From NCBI GenBank assembly GCA_022575985.1, contig JAKSXM010000007.1, positions 14,634,501 to 14,698,500 on the forward strand: DNA of 64,000 bases. Direction: 5' to 3'. The translations under genes and the position numbers were made by a program. Each line of letters opens with the position of its first letter. Within the stretch, counting starts at the first letter, position 1. This DNA is from Anagrus nilaparvatae. Taxonomy: Eukaryota > Arthropoda > Insecta > Hymenoptera > Mymaridae. Below are positions 1 through 10,648 of this stretch, piece after piece. The notes under the pieces are model-generated. The model was not told the origin of the DNA. It searched no databases and saw only the letters and a list, made by a program, of their open reading frames with translations.

Positions 1-329
1 AACATTTTTTTCAACAAAATTATTTTCAGTGTATGCTTTTAAATCAGTTGAACGGGGTACGAGTGATGATTCATTGGAATTCGCTGGCATATAATGTCTT
101 TCTTCTGATTTCACGAAAGGATAGGTCTCTTGTTTTGTTAATTCCATTAGGGTATTTAATTTTACAATACTCCCTTGCATATGAGTAGCTACTTTTTTTT
201 TGTAAGTTATTGGCCTATGAGGTAAATGATGACAGTCATTTATTAAACCATTTTCTACTTTTTCAATATTGCTCTCACTTAACCAAAATTCGAGTATTCT
301 CGTGTATTTATCAGGTAAATCCATTTTCT

Positions 330-760
330 TTAGTTTTTCAAAAAAATTTAACTTTTATATGGAAACTATTGTAATTATTCGAAATCGGGGTTTTGGTTTT
401 CTTTCCATGGAAATTCTTCATCTATCGTCTAACGTTTTTCTGGTCCTATTAATTACCATTTAGTGAAACACTCTTCTTGTGTTTGGACTTATAACTTTTT
501 TTTCTATAGCATAATACCTAAAAAATCGAGACGCCTCAAATCTGCAACTGCATGATCTGCATATAACGTCGTTAATAATATAATTGTATCGATATTTCTC
601 GGTTCCCGTTTAATTTTACTGATCACTGTTCATCCTAACATAGTTTTGAAAAGGTAATCCATTATCTAAGCTCAATTTTCACCCGTTATTTGTTTTTCGG
701 TAATATCCGCACCTATAAGAATATCTAGAAATCCGTTATTAGGTCTAATTTTAAAAATGA
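330..760 (-). pseudogene. Possible BEL/Pao retrotransposon pol relic
   Basis: Read on the minus strand, pieces resemble the stretch between protease and reverse transcriptase of BEL/Pao elements: F-L-D-I-L-I-G-A-D-I near 705-750, then T-M-L-G followed by a stop where the family has tryptophan (about 630-650), then an acidic E-E-F-P block near 385-415. Frames are broken by several stops, so nothing here can be translated whole. No terminal repeats were seen. The match rests on short motifs and could be chance. Confidence 0.3.
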
Positions 761-2223
761 CGTGCTGCGAATTTTTTGCTGTTATAACGCCGAATAAATT
801 ATGTATAACTCTTTGTTTACCTATTGGAATATATTATTTAATTAGTGCGTGATTTTAGCACGTATATATGACCTATGTGATGCAGTATCTAATAATATCT
901 TAAACTGTTTCTGTACAGTTTCCGAGAATGTTGTTAGCTGCAATGTAAGTAAATAGACATCAGATTCACAGAAGGTCGTTAGATTATGATCTTTGGTCGG
1001 ATTTTTATCCGATTCCTCAACTTTTTAAAAACCTCTGTCTCTTTAGAAGCCAAAACGGGTAAAATAAGCAACCAATGTCTTCGCGAACATCATGTGCAAT
1101 CGTAGCTCTATAAAATTCAACAGGGTGACATGACGCTTGTTTAAGCATCAATAACATGCATTTTCTTTTGCAACAATTTTGCGACGTTCATCTAATGTAA
1201 ACTTACGTGAATAATCACATTGATTAGTATCAAACTATACCTAACACATTCCATTGTACATTCTTAATACATGTATACAAGATTCATACCTTTCTCTTAC
1301 TTTTAGATTCTTAATAACAAAAATAAAAAAAAAAGTAAAGAAAATAAACTTACGAGGTTATTTTTCTTACTTTTTCAGGTATTTTTACTCATTATAAATA
1401 GCTCTAATATTCCATTTTTGGTGCTCAATCAAATAAACCCAATATTTTGTTAATTAATCTTGAAAATATGGCATTTATATGTTTATTAGTTCTAAAATAC
1501 TTCATAAAAAACAAAAAAAAACCTCAAAGAGGTAGTTTTTGCTGACTTAAGGATTTCCCCCTATTTCCGAATCACATACGACCTCCTTTGGGCTCAGCGA
1601 TTCAAAAAACCTACATTAGACCTTATCTTAACCTAGTTATCGATTTTAAGTCCCTTAAATCGCAGTATGACTAGAGTATAAAATTATTTTACTATTTAAG
1701 AGGATTAAGGGTTATTAGAGGTGGAGAAAATAACTTTTTTATTAATTTTAAAAGGCACATAATAACAAATATTTGGAAAAAAAATTTTTAGTTTATTTAA
1801 CTCCAGCAAATTATTAACAAATTTGCAAAAAAAGGGTTAGGCTTTTTGTGTTTTTTTCGGTCTCTCTTTCAAGCAATTGCAAACATCGTTTTGACGATAG
1901 TCAAATTTTCAGAAATATATAAAATTTGCCTGACTTTTAGTATGCTATTCCTAAGAATACCAGTTTCTAGAATTCGTGCTACTTTTATGTTATATTTTTT
2001 ACGTAGATTTTAAATTTAATTCTAAAGTTAATTTTAATAATACTCAGGTAAATTAAGACTTTAAAGAATTGACTATTTTTAATACACAACTACAAAATAC
2101 ATTCGCAAAAACAATTAGCTTTATAGTATTAAATATTTTTATAGCATAATTTTAAATATAATTCTTAACAAGTATTAGTTATAAGATGTAATAAGTCAAA
2201 TTATAATTGGATCCATAAAAAAT
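761..2223. other. Non-coding stretch, no gene recognised
   Basis: I see no open frame with family features on either strand. Bases 1510-1640 contain phrases (a G-A-G-G-T-A-G-T-T-T-T-T-G-C motif, then a C-A-G-C-G-A-T-T-C-A-A-A-A-A-A-C-C motif) that recur in the repeats near 11.6-12.1 kb and 39.5-40.0 kb, so this is probably an eroded copy of that family. Confidence 0.4.
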
Positions 2224-2620
2224 ATGCCAGCTTCGTAGCGCGGTAGTATAATGTCTATACGTTCGCTTTTAAAAGTTAAGCCAAGTTGAGCGCGGTCGGT
2301 AACTGGATGTGTGACCGTATTGAAATTATACTAAACGTTATACGATGTTTGGTTAGGATCGTGTTTTTTGGCATAGTTTTTAAAAGAAAAATCGAACACT
2401 ATGAAGAAAACATGTATCCGGGCTGATCTCGAAGTAGGTTTTCTGCAGTTTCCCTGCTTCACGGGCATTATGATAATAATGTTCGGGTGAATGCGATTTC
2501 AGTTTAACATCTTAAAGTCGGATGCAGCTGCATATTAATTAATTAATTAATTAATTAATGATTATCGCCCACGCACAGGCTTGATCCTCTGTGGGGTACA
2601 TAATACTATGTACTATAACT
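2224..2620 (+). repeat. 5S rRNA-related SINE-like element
   Basis: Bases 2270-2325 resemble the 3' half of eukaryotic 5S rRNA: AAGTTAAGC, then GAGCGCGGT, then GGATGTGTGACCG, in the order and spacing of the internal RNA polymerase III promoter. The rest of the 5S gene is missing or changed. A non-5S body follows and ends near a TTAA simple repeat. 5S-headed retroposons (SINE3 type) are a known class. A 5S pseudogene fused to unrelated DNA is the alternative. Confidence 0.45.
2534..2559. repeat. (TTAA)n simple repeat
   Basis: Six to seven consecutive TTAA units, near the tail of the 5S-like element. Such runs often mark SINE tails. Confidence 0.9.
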
Positions 2621-2875
2621 AAAAATACGATAATTAAAAATATTCACAATAAAATGATAATTTTATTAACATACAAGTACATGCTGGTGCATAAAAATTA
2701 GTTCCATTTTTGTCAGAGATTTTTTTATGAATTTAAAGAAACAAAATTTATATAATTAAAAGATTTTAACTTTTATTTTTGTAAAATTATGTACTTATAC
2801 CTAAGAGAATGCGATATCTCTAAATGTAAGTCAATCTAAGTCATAATAGTGTTTGTTGTATGCAGAAAATGAAAT

Positions 2876-3052
2876 AGCTATTACTTGAACAAGGGATAAA
2901 ATATTGGCTTTGACTTTGCATGATAACAGCATGCAAAAGTCGAATCCCGTATTCTGACCCGTGATTTAATACATAGGTTTGCGTATAATGGGCAAAAAAG
3001 CCGTCTCCCTAGAGTAGAAAATAGGCTTTTTTGCCCTAGATATGTAATAGTA
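2876..3052. repeat. Dispersed repeat, copy 1
   Basis: It starts with AACAAGGGATAAAATATT, contains AGCATGCAAAAGTCGAA, and ends with a hairpin whose arms read GGCAAAAAAGCC and GGCTTTTTTGCC. The same order of motifs recurs near 31.99-32.17 kb and, shortened, near 31.56-31.68 kb, so this is an interspersed non-autonomous element. Confidence 0.7.
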
Positions 3053-3061
3053 CATTTTTAA

Positions 3062-3174
3062 CCAAGGGAGCAAAAAAAAAGAATGGCCCAGATCGCACGT
3101 TAATTAGCATCCGAGGCGAAGCCGAGGATGATAAACTGCGATCTGGGGTATTTTTTTTTGTTCCCATGGACAAA
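3062..3174. repeat. Imperfect palindrome, fold-back element
   Basis: The left arm begins GGGAGCAAAAAAAAAGAATG and continues CCCAGATCGCA; the right arm is TGCGATCTGGGGTA, then a T run and GTTCCC. The centre has a second small inversion, CATCCGAGG/CCGAGGATG. It is more GC-rich than its surroundings, as expected of a recent miniature element rather than host DNA. Confidence 0.7.
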
Positions 3175-4066
3175 ACGAAAATTTTCTTTCTCAGTGGGGT
3201 GAAAACGCATTTTTTCGATCTCGTTGCGGGGCGAAAAAAGTATTTTCGGCCCGGTAGGAAGAAAATTAATTTTTATACTGTCAAAGACATTAATGTAATA
3301 AATGTTAAGAATACTCCAGGATATTTATAAAAATTTAAATAATTCTAATTTCTGAATACGTTTAATGAATCATTACAAATCATCTTCAGTAATATAACTC
3401 AATACTATAAATTTAAAATATTTAAGATAGCTGCGAAAAATAGTTTCATTTAACGATATTTTTAATTATGAAATTAAAATTTTTAAAACTGTACTAACAA
3501 TTAAAAATGATAAAATATTGTTAAAATTCATGTAAAATTATTTTTTTGAATAAAAAACATAAAATGTAATTTTTTTTGTTTTATTTATTTAAACATTTAG
3601 TAGATAGATTAGCTACGCTAATTCTTATCACAAAAATAATCTTTTTATCAAGATTTAATTACGTTCCAGTGAGACTATTTCTCACGTATCTCTGAGCTAC
3701 TCTCGGGCTACACTAAAAAAAGCAAATAAAAAATAAAAATTCATGCTGAGGCCTATTTTACCTACACTGAAAAAAAATCCGCTTATGGCAAGTGGAGTAT
3801 TTCCGTTTATAAGGAAAATTCCGATAGCCACAAGCGGAATATTTTAGTTTGCCGCAAGTATATTTTTTTTAGTATACAATACCTGGAAGGCTCCTCGAAT
3901 GGCTCTATAGAATTAAAATAAAAGAATCATCATCGTAATAACTCTATCTTGAGTAATTATCCACAGGTCTTATTTTCATGTAGTATGACATGTTTTTTTT
4001 AAAACTCTAAATCAAATAATACTTAACTTTGAGCTATACTCTAATAGAATGTATTTTTTTTTACAG

Positions 4067-4224
4067 GAATTAACATTAAACAAAGTACTTATCTTTACAA
4101 TTTTTAAGAAAGGTCATAAATTTATAAGACAATTGGATATTCTTTATGTGGAAGAAGATGTAAGCACAGGCCCAATTTAAGAAAACGTTTTATCAAGGAA
4201 GAACCTCAATTTTCAGAAACGTAA
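4067..4224 (+). pseudogene. lola: Decayed lola-type zinc-finger exon
   Basis: A good acceptor (T-rich tract then ACAG) ends at 4066 and the phase-1 frame opens G-I-N-I-K-Q-S-T-Y-L-Y-N-F before a stop. In another frame, 4141-4224 reads S-L-C-G-R-R-C-K-H-R-P-N-L-R-K-R-F, then I-K-E-E-P-Q-F-S and a stop. This matches the first-finger pattern of the array (C-G-K-x-Y-K-x-x-x-x-L-x-R-H, then E-C-G-x-x-P-x-F) with a frameshift, lost zinc ligands (H to F, C to E) and an early end before the second finger. It sits just before the first live cassette. I read it as a dead duplicate. Confidence 0.55.
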
Positions 4225-4602
4225 TATGTTAAGCATTGTTTTTTTGGTTTTATAAAGTTATTTATAGCCAATATCGTTTAGGATCATTTTTTTACCTTGC
4301 ACCCAAAAGGAAAATCAAATCTTTTCTGTATACTACATCATGAACATTTTCATCATATCGAAGTTATCATTCTTTCTTAGCTTCATTTTACAGAAATTTC
4401 TTTATTATAATGCATATTTAAAAACCGAAGATTTATAAGAAAATAATTACTGAGCAAAAAAATAGTTATATTTTTAATTAATTAAATCAAAACACATTTA
4501 TTTTAAATCCTTATTATTTTTTTATGATGAAATAATAAAGTTAATTAGTTAATGAACGTGAGATATTTTTCATGCATTTAATCGATTTTTTTTTATTTTT
4601 AG
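4225..4602. other. Spacer before first live cassette
   Basis: AT-rich, with no coding signal. It ends in the T-rich acceptor tract of the exon at 4603. Confidence 0.6.
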
Positions 4603-4805
4603 ATTACTACCCGTCAGAGGATGTCACTGATGGACCAAAATTCAAATGTTCGTGTGGAAAATTTTATAAATGGAAAGAATCACTTAATTCACATAAAAGG
4701 ATGGAATGCGGCGTGGCGCCTCGTTTTTCTTGTGATTATTGTGGAAAAAAATTTAAATATAAACATCATTTAGTAAAGCATAAAAGTAGCGTCCACGCTA
4801 AATAA
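4603..4805 (+). CDS. lola: lola alternative 3' exon, zinc-finger pair (1)
   Basis: Terminal exon of a BTB-zinc-finger transcription factor. In lola, shared 5' exons encode a BTB/POZ dimerisation domain and are joined to one of many 3' exons like this one, which supplies nuclear DNA binding. The acceptor is TTTTTAG at 4602; bases 4603-4604 complete a split codon (Asp if the donor exon ends in G). The 67 residues open D-Y-Y-P-S-E-D. Finger 1 is F-K-C-S-C-G-K-F-Y ... L-N-S-H-K-R-M-E-C-G, finger 2 is F-S-C-D-Y-C-G-K-K-F ... L-V-K-H-K-S-S-V-H, followed by A-K and the stop. In finger 1 the first two cysteines are one residue apart instead of two, so its zinc knuckle is shortened. A polyadenylation signal AATAAA lies at 4830-4835. 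The internal ATG at 4572 is in the intron and is not a start. Confidence 0.9.
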
Positions 4806-6023
4806 TTCTTTTGTTTTTAAATCTTTATTAATAAACAAATAATAAACTAATCGAATATTATAATTCTTCAATCAGTGAAAATAGTTGACGCAAAATATTT
4901 CATTAAATATTTTTTTAAAGCTTAATCTTAATTTATTTTCTTTTCTGACTGTGAAAAAATTTTTTCTTAATTATACTGAAAAAAATTTGGTTACCGGTAA
5001 TCAGATTGTGGCAATCAGAATTTTTTTATTCTTTTAACATCTAAAAGTTGCTTTTATTATTTTTAAAGGACTTAATTGGATAAAGGTATTGGAAATTTCT
5101 GACATATCAATCATCGATTATTCAATATTATATTTGAGTAATATGTATTTTATTGAATTTTTATAAATTAATTTTTCTTAAATAAAACATTCAATATTTG
5201 TTGATTTTCAAGAAGAATCTTATCTTTTAAACCCAAAAAAATATTTCGTGGTTGATATTTCAGAGATTTCTAATAACTTTACCCAAATAATTTATTAAAA
5301 CAATAAAAATAAGTTTTTAATTAATTCTGCCTAATTTTTGTAAACCAACTAATATTTTTTCATAAAACTTTGTAATATAAATGTAAAAATAATCAGAAAT
5401 ATTGTTAGTACCAGAAAAATGAATTTTCATAAATAAACTGTAAAACATAGAAGCTTTCTGAATTTATACTGAAAAATTATTTTTGTATGTTTTATAAAAT
5501 TATTGATTTTTGAAAATTGGATTTGGAAGGTCCAGATAATTTAAATTTCAATTGAGTTTAAAACGACCTTGCTGGACAAATTATAAGGAAAGAAAATCAA
5601 AGTTTTTTGAATTTTTCCTTATAATTTGTCCAGCAAGGTCGTTTTAAACTCAATTGAAAATTATTGATGTTAAATAAAATTCAAATGTTTTATAAACTAA
5701 TTTTTATAAAAGTATAGTTACTAAGTATTTTTGTACATTTTTTCTAGAAAATTATTGATGCCTGTAAATACAAAAACTTTAAAATAAAAAGTATATATTT
5801 TCAACGTGTTTCAATAATTTAATATATTTCATCAATTTACCATGTGAAGAGAACTAACCTTTTTAACGATTTTCTTTGGCATGTTTTTATTTTTTCACAA
5901 ATTTTAACTGTATTAGAAATTGATTTAGAAAAAACAGCAATACTAAGCACTAATTCTTTTTGCATAAATTAAAAAAAAAAAAATAATTTAAAATTAATAA
6001 AAAATAAATATTTTTTTCTACAG
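4806..6023. other. Inter-cassette intron with one strong hairpin
   Basis: Holds the 3' UTR of the preceding exon and the inverted repeat at 5547-5658. No gene is seen otherwise. Confidence 0.6.
5547..5658. repeat. Near-perfect 45-bp inverted repeat
   Basis: Arms at 5547-5591 and 5614-5658 are reverse complements over about 45 bases (core AACGACCTTGCTGGACAAAT). The loop of about 22 bases begins GAAAATCAAAG. In RNA it would form a long stem inside the lola intron between two alternative exons. It could be a young miniature element or a structured intronic RNA. Confidence 0.85.
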
Positions 6024-6283
6024 GAATGGGAGCAGCATCAGGAAGTGGCGAATTAATAACAGCAGATTTACTGCCAAATGATTACTATCATCAGTTATCG
6101 TTTATGCATCAAAATTTATCAACTTACATTGAAGCACTGCCTAAAAGGAAGCCAGACACAGATAATTCAATAAGACCATTTGCATGCCCAGTTTGTAATG
6201 CTAGATTCAAAAGAAAATATCATTTAAATCGCCACATGAGTTCAACTTGCAGAGTTCCTGGTTTTGATAAATTATATAATTAA
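6024..6283 (+). CDS. lola: lola alternative 3' exon, single C2HC finger (2)
   Basis: Acceptor TTTTTTTCTACAG ends at 6023; bases 6024-6025 (GA) close the split codon and the ATG at 6026 is simply the second codon. The 86-residue tail starts G-M-G-A-A-S-G-S-G-E and has an unstructured lead of about 50 residues before one finger: F-A-C-P-V-C-N-A-R-F-K-R-K-Y-H-L-N-R-H-M-S-S-T-C. The last ligand is cysteine, with five residues or fewer after histidine, so this is a C2HC finger. The usual first finger of the pair is absent: this exon has only what corresponds to finger 2. It is terminal (TAA at 6281). DNA recognition by a single finger would need the basic K-R-K flank or BTB-mediated pairing. Confidence 0.8.
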
Positions 6284-6555
6284 TTGACGATTTGGTGGAC
6301 GGGGAAATTTCTTTGCAAATTATAATGAATTATGTACTTAGAAAATTTAATTAATTTGTTTAATAATAATTTCAATTTAACACAAAATTTGAGCTTTTTA
6401 TTTGTTTCTTCAATAATCCTTCAAAAAAATAGCTTTTATAATTTATTTTCAATTACAAAATATATGTGTGAATGAATAAATTAATGTATCTGAAAATGTG
6501 TATAAAGTAATTTTAGTTTTGAATAAGCTAATGAATTTTTACTTTTTACTTTCAG

Positions 6556-6824
6556 TAATGTTTCCTAGATTACTATTAACAGAGGCTATACAACAATCAT
6601 ACGCCGTAATGGGAGATTCACTAAGTCAAAAAAATGTAAATTCAAAAAAAGACGAATATCAATGTGATCGTTGCAGTAAATCTTATAAAGCAGCAACGTC
6701 GTTAAGTCGACATAAACGATTAGAATGTGGTGTTCTGCCTGCCGAAATTTGTCCTATTTGTCAACGACGTTTTAGATACAAATTTGTTTTAAAATCACAT
6801 ATACTTTGGTGCCAAAAAAAATAA
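6556..6824 (+). CDS. lola: lola alternative 3' exon, zinc-finger pair (3)
   Basis: The intron ends CTTTCAG at 6555 and the exon opens with TA, giving Val when the donor base is G, then M-F-P-R-L-L-L-T-E. Of 89 residues, about 35 form a hydrophobic-to-polar lead. Finger 1 follows: Y-Q-C-D-R-C-S-K-S-Y ... S-L-S-R-H-K-R-L-E-C-G-V-L-P. Finger 2 is I-C-P-I-C-Q-R-R-F-R-Y ... L-K-S-H-I-L-W-C, a C2HC variant closing with cysteine four residues from the histidine. The chain ends Q-K-K. An AATAAA lies at about 6951. It lies only 270 bases after the preceding cassette, so the two share almost no spacer. Confidence 0.88.
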
Positions 6825-7729
6825 TAAATTACTACAGTAAAATATTTATGGTGCTAAATTACAATAATTGTATATTTTTAACGATTACATCCACTCAGAA
6901 ATTGTATATTAAATTCGTAAATATTGTAGTCTAGAAGCCACAAATGTATAAATAAATGCATTTTTTATTGAAATTATTTTCAGGTGTAGAATTTTCTCAT
7001 CCATTTTGGGTCTTTTAATCATTTGAATTACACAATTTTCAAACTCAAAGCGATGGTTACAAAACGATTTGAAAATGATTTCTAACAATTATTCCATGTA
7101 AAAAAATTATGAATTTACAGGTTTTTTACTCACTGATCATAAACTTAAAATGGTCGATAAAAAATTTCGTCTTAATTTGAAGTTTATTTCTAAAATCTGT
7201 AGCATCTAACATCTAAATTTTCATTCAAAATTAGCTTTTTATAATATGTAATGGCTATGTAAAATAATATATTACTTTGTTAACTTTGTATTAAATTTCT
7301 TAAAAAAGAAGCCAATTAATGTTCTGCATTATTTATTTTATTTATTAAAAAACCTTTAGAGTACTAATTGAAATTTTGAGAAACATTTTGGAGTAAATAT
7401 TTATATTAAATATTTGACCTGTCTATTATAGACTTTCAATGTGCTTTTTTCAAGAATTCTAAAATAAATTATCATTTGATGAATCACTTTAAATGGTAAT
7501 ATATATTTTTTTGTTACAGTATACAGTTATGAAAGAACCTAATTGATGCACAATATTCATTAAACATGCACATAAAAATTATGATATCAAAAATTAGCCT
7601 TTTAATTCATATGAAAATTCAGGAATTAAGTTTTTTATTTTTGCTTTGTTAATTTTTATATTAAATTTAAAAATCACAGATTTCATTTAATAAAGTAAAT
7701 TTACAACTGATAAAATTATTTTGTTGCAG
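6825..7729. other. Inter-cassette intron; possible empty acceptor at 7519
   Basis: A strong acceptor-like TTTTTTGTTACAG ends at 7519 and is followed by only seven phase-1 codons (V-Y-S-Y-E-R-T) before a stop. No finger remnant is readable after it. The rest is plain AT-rich sequence. Confidence 0.35.
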
Positions 7730-7932
7730 ATTGGATGCGAATGTCAAATGAATTAAATCACAACCAACCATATGCTTGTCATCGTTGTGATCGTAAATAT
7801 TCACATAAAAGCAATTTATTTAGACATCTTAGATTAGAATGTGGCGTTGGACCTAGATACCCATGCTCTGTTTGTAATAAACGTTTTAAACACCATCATC
7901 ATCTAAAAGAACATCAAAAACTTCATTTTTAA
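7730..7932 (+). CDS. lola: lola alternative 3' exon, zinc-finger pair (4)
   Basis: Acceptor TTTTGTTGCAG ends at 7729; AT completes Asp and the tail begins D-W-M-R-M-S-N-E-L. It is a compact 67-residue cassette, almost all finger. Finger 1 is Y-A-C-H-R-C-D-R-K-Y-S-H-K-S-N-L-F-R-H-L, then R-L-E-C-G-V-G-P. Finger 2 is Y-P-C-S-V-C-N-K-R-F-K-H-H-H-H-L-K-E-H, then Q-K-L-H and a final Phe. All eight ligands are present. The second finger has four histidines in the recognition-helix start, which may aid or blur zinc binding. It ends one residue after the last ligand, with no C-terminal extension. Confidence 0.9.
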
Positions 7933-8798
7933 TTATTTTTTTAAAATTTGATTTGATTTTACGAGGCAGTAAATGAAAAAAAAAAGTTTTTAATTTTAAT
8001 AGTATATTTTTATCCTAGGGAAATACGTACTTTCTGGCCGTTGACAAGAAAAATATTTTTTTTAAGTCAATAATATTTATGGAAACAAAAAAAATAGGTT
8101 GTTGATTGTATTTTGAAAGTTCATTGTAATTATCCAATCGTTCTGCAAAGAGCAGAAGCACCAAAGATTTAAAAAATTATTTTTTATTAACTAATAAATT
8201 CAGGCATATTTCATGTTTCATGATTAGGAACTTTCATGATTCAGGCATACAAATTTTTTGGATACTTTAAATTAATAAAAAATTTTATGACGTTTAATCT
8301 TTTTCAAAAAGTAAACTTTTTATGTCATAAATCTTAAAAAATCTTATTCAATAAAAAACGATAAGTGACCAGAAATGGACAACTGCTGCGTCTGCCCTGT
8401 ATCCAAAGAATTTAAAGAACATATTTTAATTAAAGAGTTGCGATAAAAAATATTTAATTTATAAAATGTTTAAAACTTTTAAATTCTAATTTGTATAATT
8501 TCTGATTTAATACTAGTTAGATCCATTAATTGAGCAAATAAATAAAATCTGGAAATGTAGTTTAATCAACAAAAGTATTATAAATTTTGTAAAAATAAAA
8601 GCTTCAATTTCGTTCTATATTTTTTTATGTCTATTTTTTCTACATCTCATACTCAGACTGCAGTAATATTTTTATTATACTTATCAATGTCGTAATTACT
8701 TTAGAATCCTTTTATGTATTTTCCATTTCAGTAGAATTTTTATTTAAAAATAATATACCAAACTGTTAATTTTTAAAAATATTATTTTATTTTTGTAG
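7933..8798. other. Inter-cassette intron
   Basis: AT-rich, no coding signal. A repeated TTCATGATT/TTCATGTTTCATGATT phrase lies near 8210-8245. Confidence 0.5.
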
Positions 8799-9085
8799 GT
8801 TATTTTTTCAACGAAGAACCATACGAAATAATAAGTAATTATAATAGAACAAGATCCTCAATAAATTTAAGAGTTCATTTATTAAAACATTCATGTCCAA
8901 CGTGTGGGAAATCGTACAATCACGTTCGAAGCTTAAAACGTCATACCACATACGAATGCAATAAAAAAAAACGTTTTAGGTGTCCATATTGTTCATATAG
9001 AAGTCATCAAAAAGTTGCTGCACATGGACACGTTTCTGTTCGGCATAAAAATAAACAACTAAGAATTCTAATTGATCCAGAATGA
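8799..9085 (+). CDS. lola: lola alternative 3' exon, zinc-finger pair (5)
   Basis: This exon has no early methionine and is easily missed. The acceptor TTATTTTTGTAG ends at 8798; GT completes Gly and the frame stays open to TGA at 9083-9085 (95 residues). After G-Y-F-F-N-E-E-P-Y-E-I and a basic lead comes finger 1, H-S-C-P-T-C-G-K-S-Y-N-H-V-R-S-L-K-R-H, closing T-T-Y-E-C-N. Finger 2 is F-R-C-P-Y-C-S-Y-R-S-H-Q-K-V-A-A-H-G-H, closing V-S-V-R-H. The linker after E-C is N-K-K-K-R in place of the usual G-K-x-P. It ends with L-I-D-P-E. Confidence 0.9.
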
Positions 9086-9827
9086 AGTTTGAAAAATTGT
9101 TAATAATGTTTAAAAATTTAAATTTTTTTATGTTTATAAAAGAAGTCATAATTTTAACTTGATAGATTCTTTCTAGAAAAATTATGGCTGGCTTATCTCA
9201 TATCCAGCGTCATATTCTTTTATAATTACATTTAGTTTAAATATTAATAAAAACCTAAAAATGAGATTTGAGGTCAAAAAATGTGGTATACAAATTTTGA
9301 ATGAAAATATTTAATGGAAAATATATTTTTATTTCCCATACAGAAATTCTGTAGACTATCAATCATGAGCAGTATCATCGATAGCCAACGATCTTATCAT
9401 AATTTATGATAATTAGAAGCCAGAAAATCGAATTTTATGTAAATATTTTCAAAAGATCAATATTTTCAATTTGCTGGTAGTATTATTTAGTATTATTAGA
9501 CAGTTTTTGCATTTAACTGTAAAGTGTCGATGATAATGTGCACAAAAAAATGCTGCAAAAATCACTTAAAAATAAGAAGTGAATCATGAATTCTAAATTT
9601 GATTACATTATTTTTAAACTCATTGTAAAACATTTATAAATCAAGATCCATAAAATTGATATTTGTAACTTTTTTATCAATAAATAAAAAATTATAAATA
9701 TTTATTATTCTTTTTTATACTAATTTATATATTCAAATAAAGGGTTACCAATGATAATTTTACTTTTTTCAGATAGAAATGAAATAAAAAAGTAAACTGA
9801 TTTAAATAATTGTGCTTTCTTTTTTAG

Positions 9828-9866
9828 GTGCTGAATCATTGGAGTTTGAATCTTGGCCTATTGAAG
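9828..9866 (+). CDS. lola-array internal mini-exon a
   Basis: A 39-base exon bounded by TTTCTTTTTTAG (ends 9827) and donor GGTGACT at 9867. In phase 1 it reads [G]-A-E-S-L-E-F-E-S-W-P-I-E, then one base of a split codon. It enters and leaves in phase 1, so it is symmetrical and can be skipped without changing frame. A near-identical copy lies at 12641-12679 and keeps every codon position, which supports coding use. It should lead into exon b at 9932. Confidence 0.65.
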
Positions 9867-9931
9867 GTGACTGATAAAAATATTTACTAAATGAATTCTT
9901 TGAAATTAATTATTTATTCTTTTATTTACAG

Positions 9932-10102
9932 TTTTTGATGAAATTGTAAAGAATGAAACAATTGATGAAACTATCAAGAGTAAAATAATTGATGAAACTA
10001 TCAAGAATGAAACAATTGATGAAACTATCAAGAGTAAACCAACGGATTTATCGAATGATCTCGACAGCAAAGAAGCAAAAAAACGTCAATTTCCTCCAAA
10101 AA
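9932..10102 (+). CDS. lola-array internal exon b with internal repeat
   Basis: A 171-base exon, acceptor TTTATTTACAG (9931), donor AGTAAG at 10103, phase 1 to phase 1. It encodes V-F-D-E-I-V, then a nine- to ten-residue unit, roughly N-E-T-I-D-E-T-I-K, repeated about three to four times, then a basic tail K-E-A-K-K-R-Q-F-P-P-K. The basic stretch could be a nuclear localisation signal. The diverged duplicate at 12745-12888 has one repeat unit fewer. It is probably a flexible spacer between the BTB part and the fingers of the exon at 10649. Confidence 0.65.
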
Positions 10103-10300
10103 GTAAGAAATTTATTCATTTTAATTTGAATTTCCGTATTTATGATGATAAAATAAAAATCATAATTTGTTTGAATGCATATTATAAAAAGCATGATTTC
10201 ATAATTTAAGAAAACAAAAATTTTTATGCTTAAGTAAATTTTCTTTTCTTTGCCATTTGTGACTTTGGTTCTTTTTTCAATTCAGAATTTTATTTTGAAG

Positions 10301-10416
10301 TAATTGAATTAACTTTTTATAATTTCTTATATCGTCGAATACCGAACATGATAATTTTATTTTAGGTTCAATATTCGTCGATATAAAAAATTATAAAAAG
10401 TTAATTCAATTAATTA
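10301..10416. repeat. Inverted repeat in duplicated intron, copy 1
   Basis: Arms of about 40 bases, the left containing TTAACTTTTTATAATTTC and ATATCGTCGAATA and the right their complements, surround a loop of about 30 bases. The hairpin is kept in the duplicate at 15925-16039 with compensated arms. Confidence 0.75.
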
Positions 10417-10648
10417 AAACAAGTTTATTTTCCAAATTTTTAAATATGTGCTGTAACTTTCAAATGATTTCGCATGCTTAATTATTGTTTTTTTAAACTA
10501 TTATTTTATTTTTATTTTAATTATACTTTTAAAAAGAATCGCAAGTCACATTGCCGAGGATTACTCAAATTTTTTTATGGAGATATCAAAACTATTTTTA
10601 ATTTTAAATTAAGCAATAAAATAATTAAATTTTTAAAATCATTTTTAG

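Noticed and set aside
2224..2340. Functional 5S rRNA gene
   Set aside because: Only the 3' half is recognisable, with several changes and no poly-T terminator at the right place.
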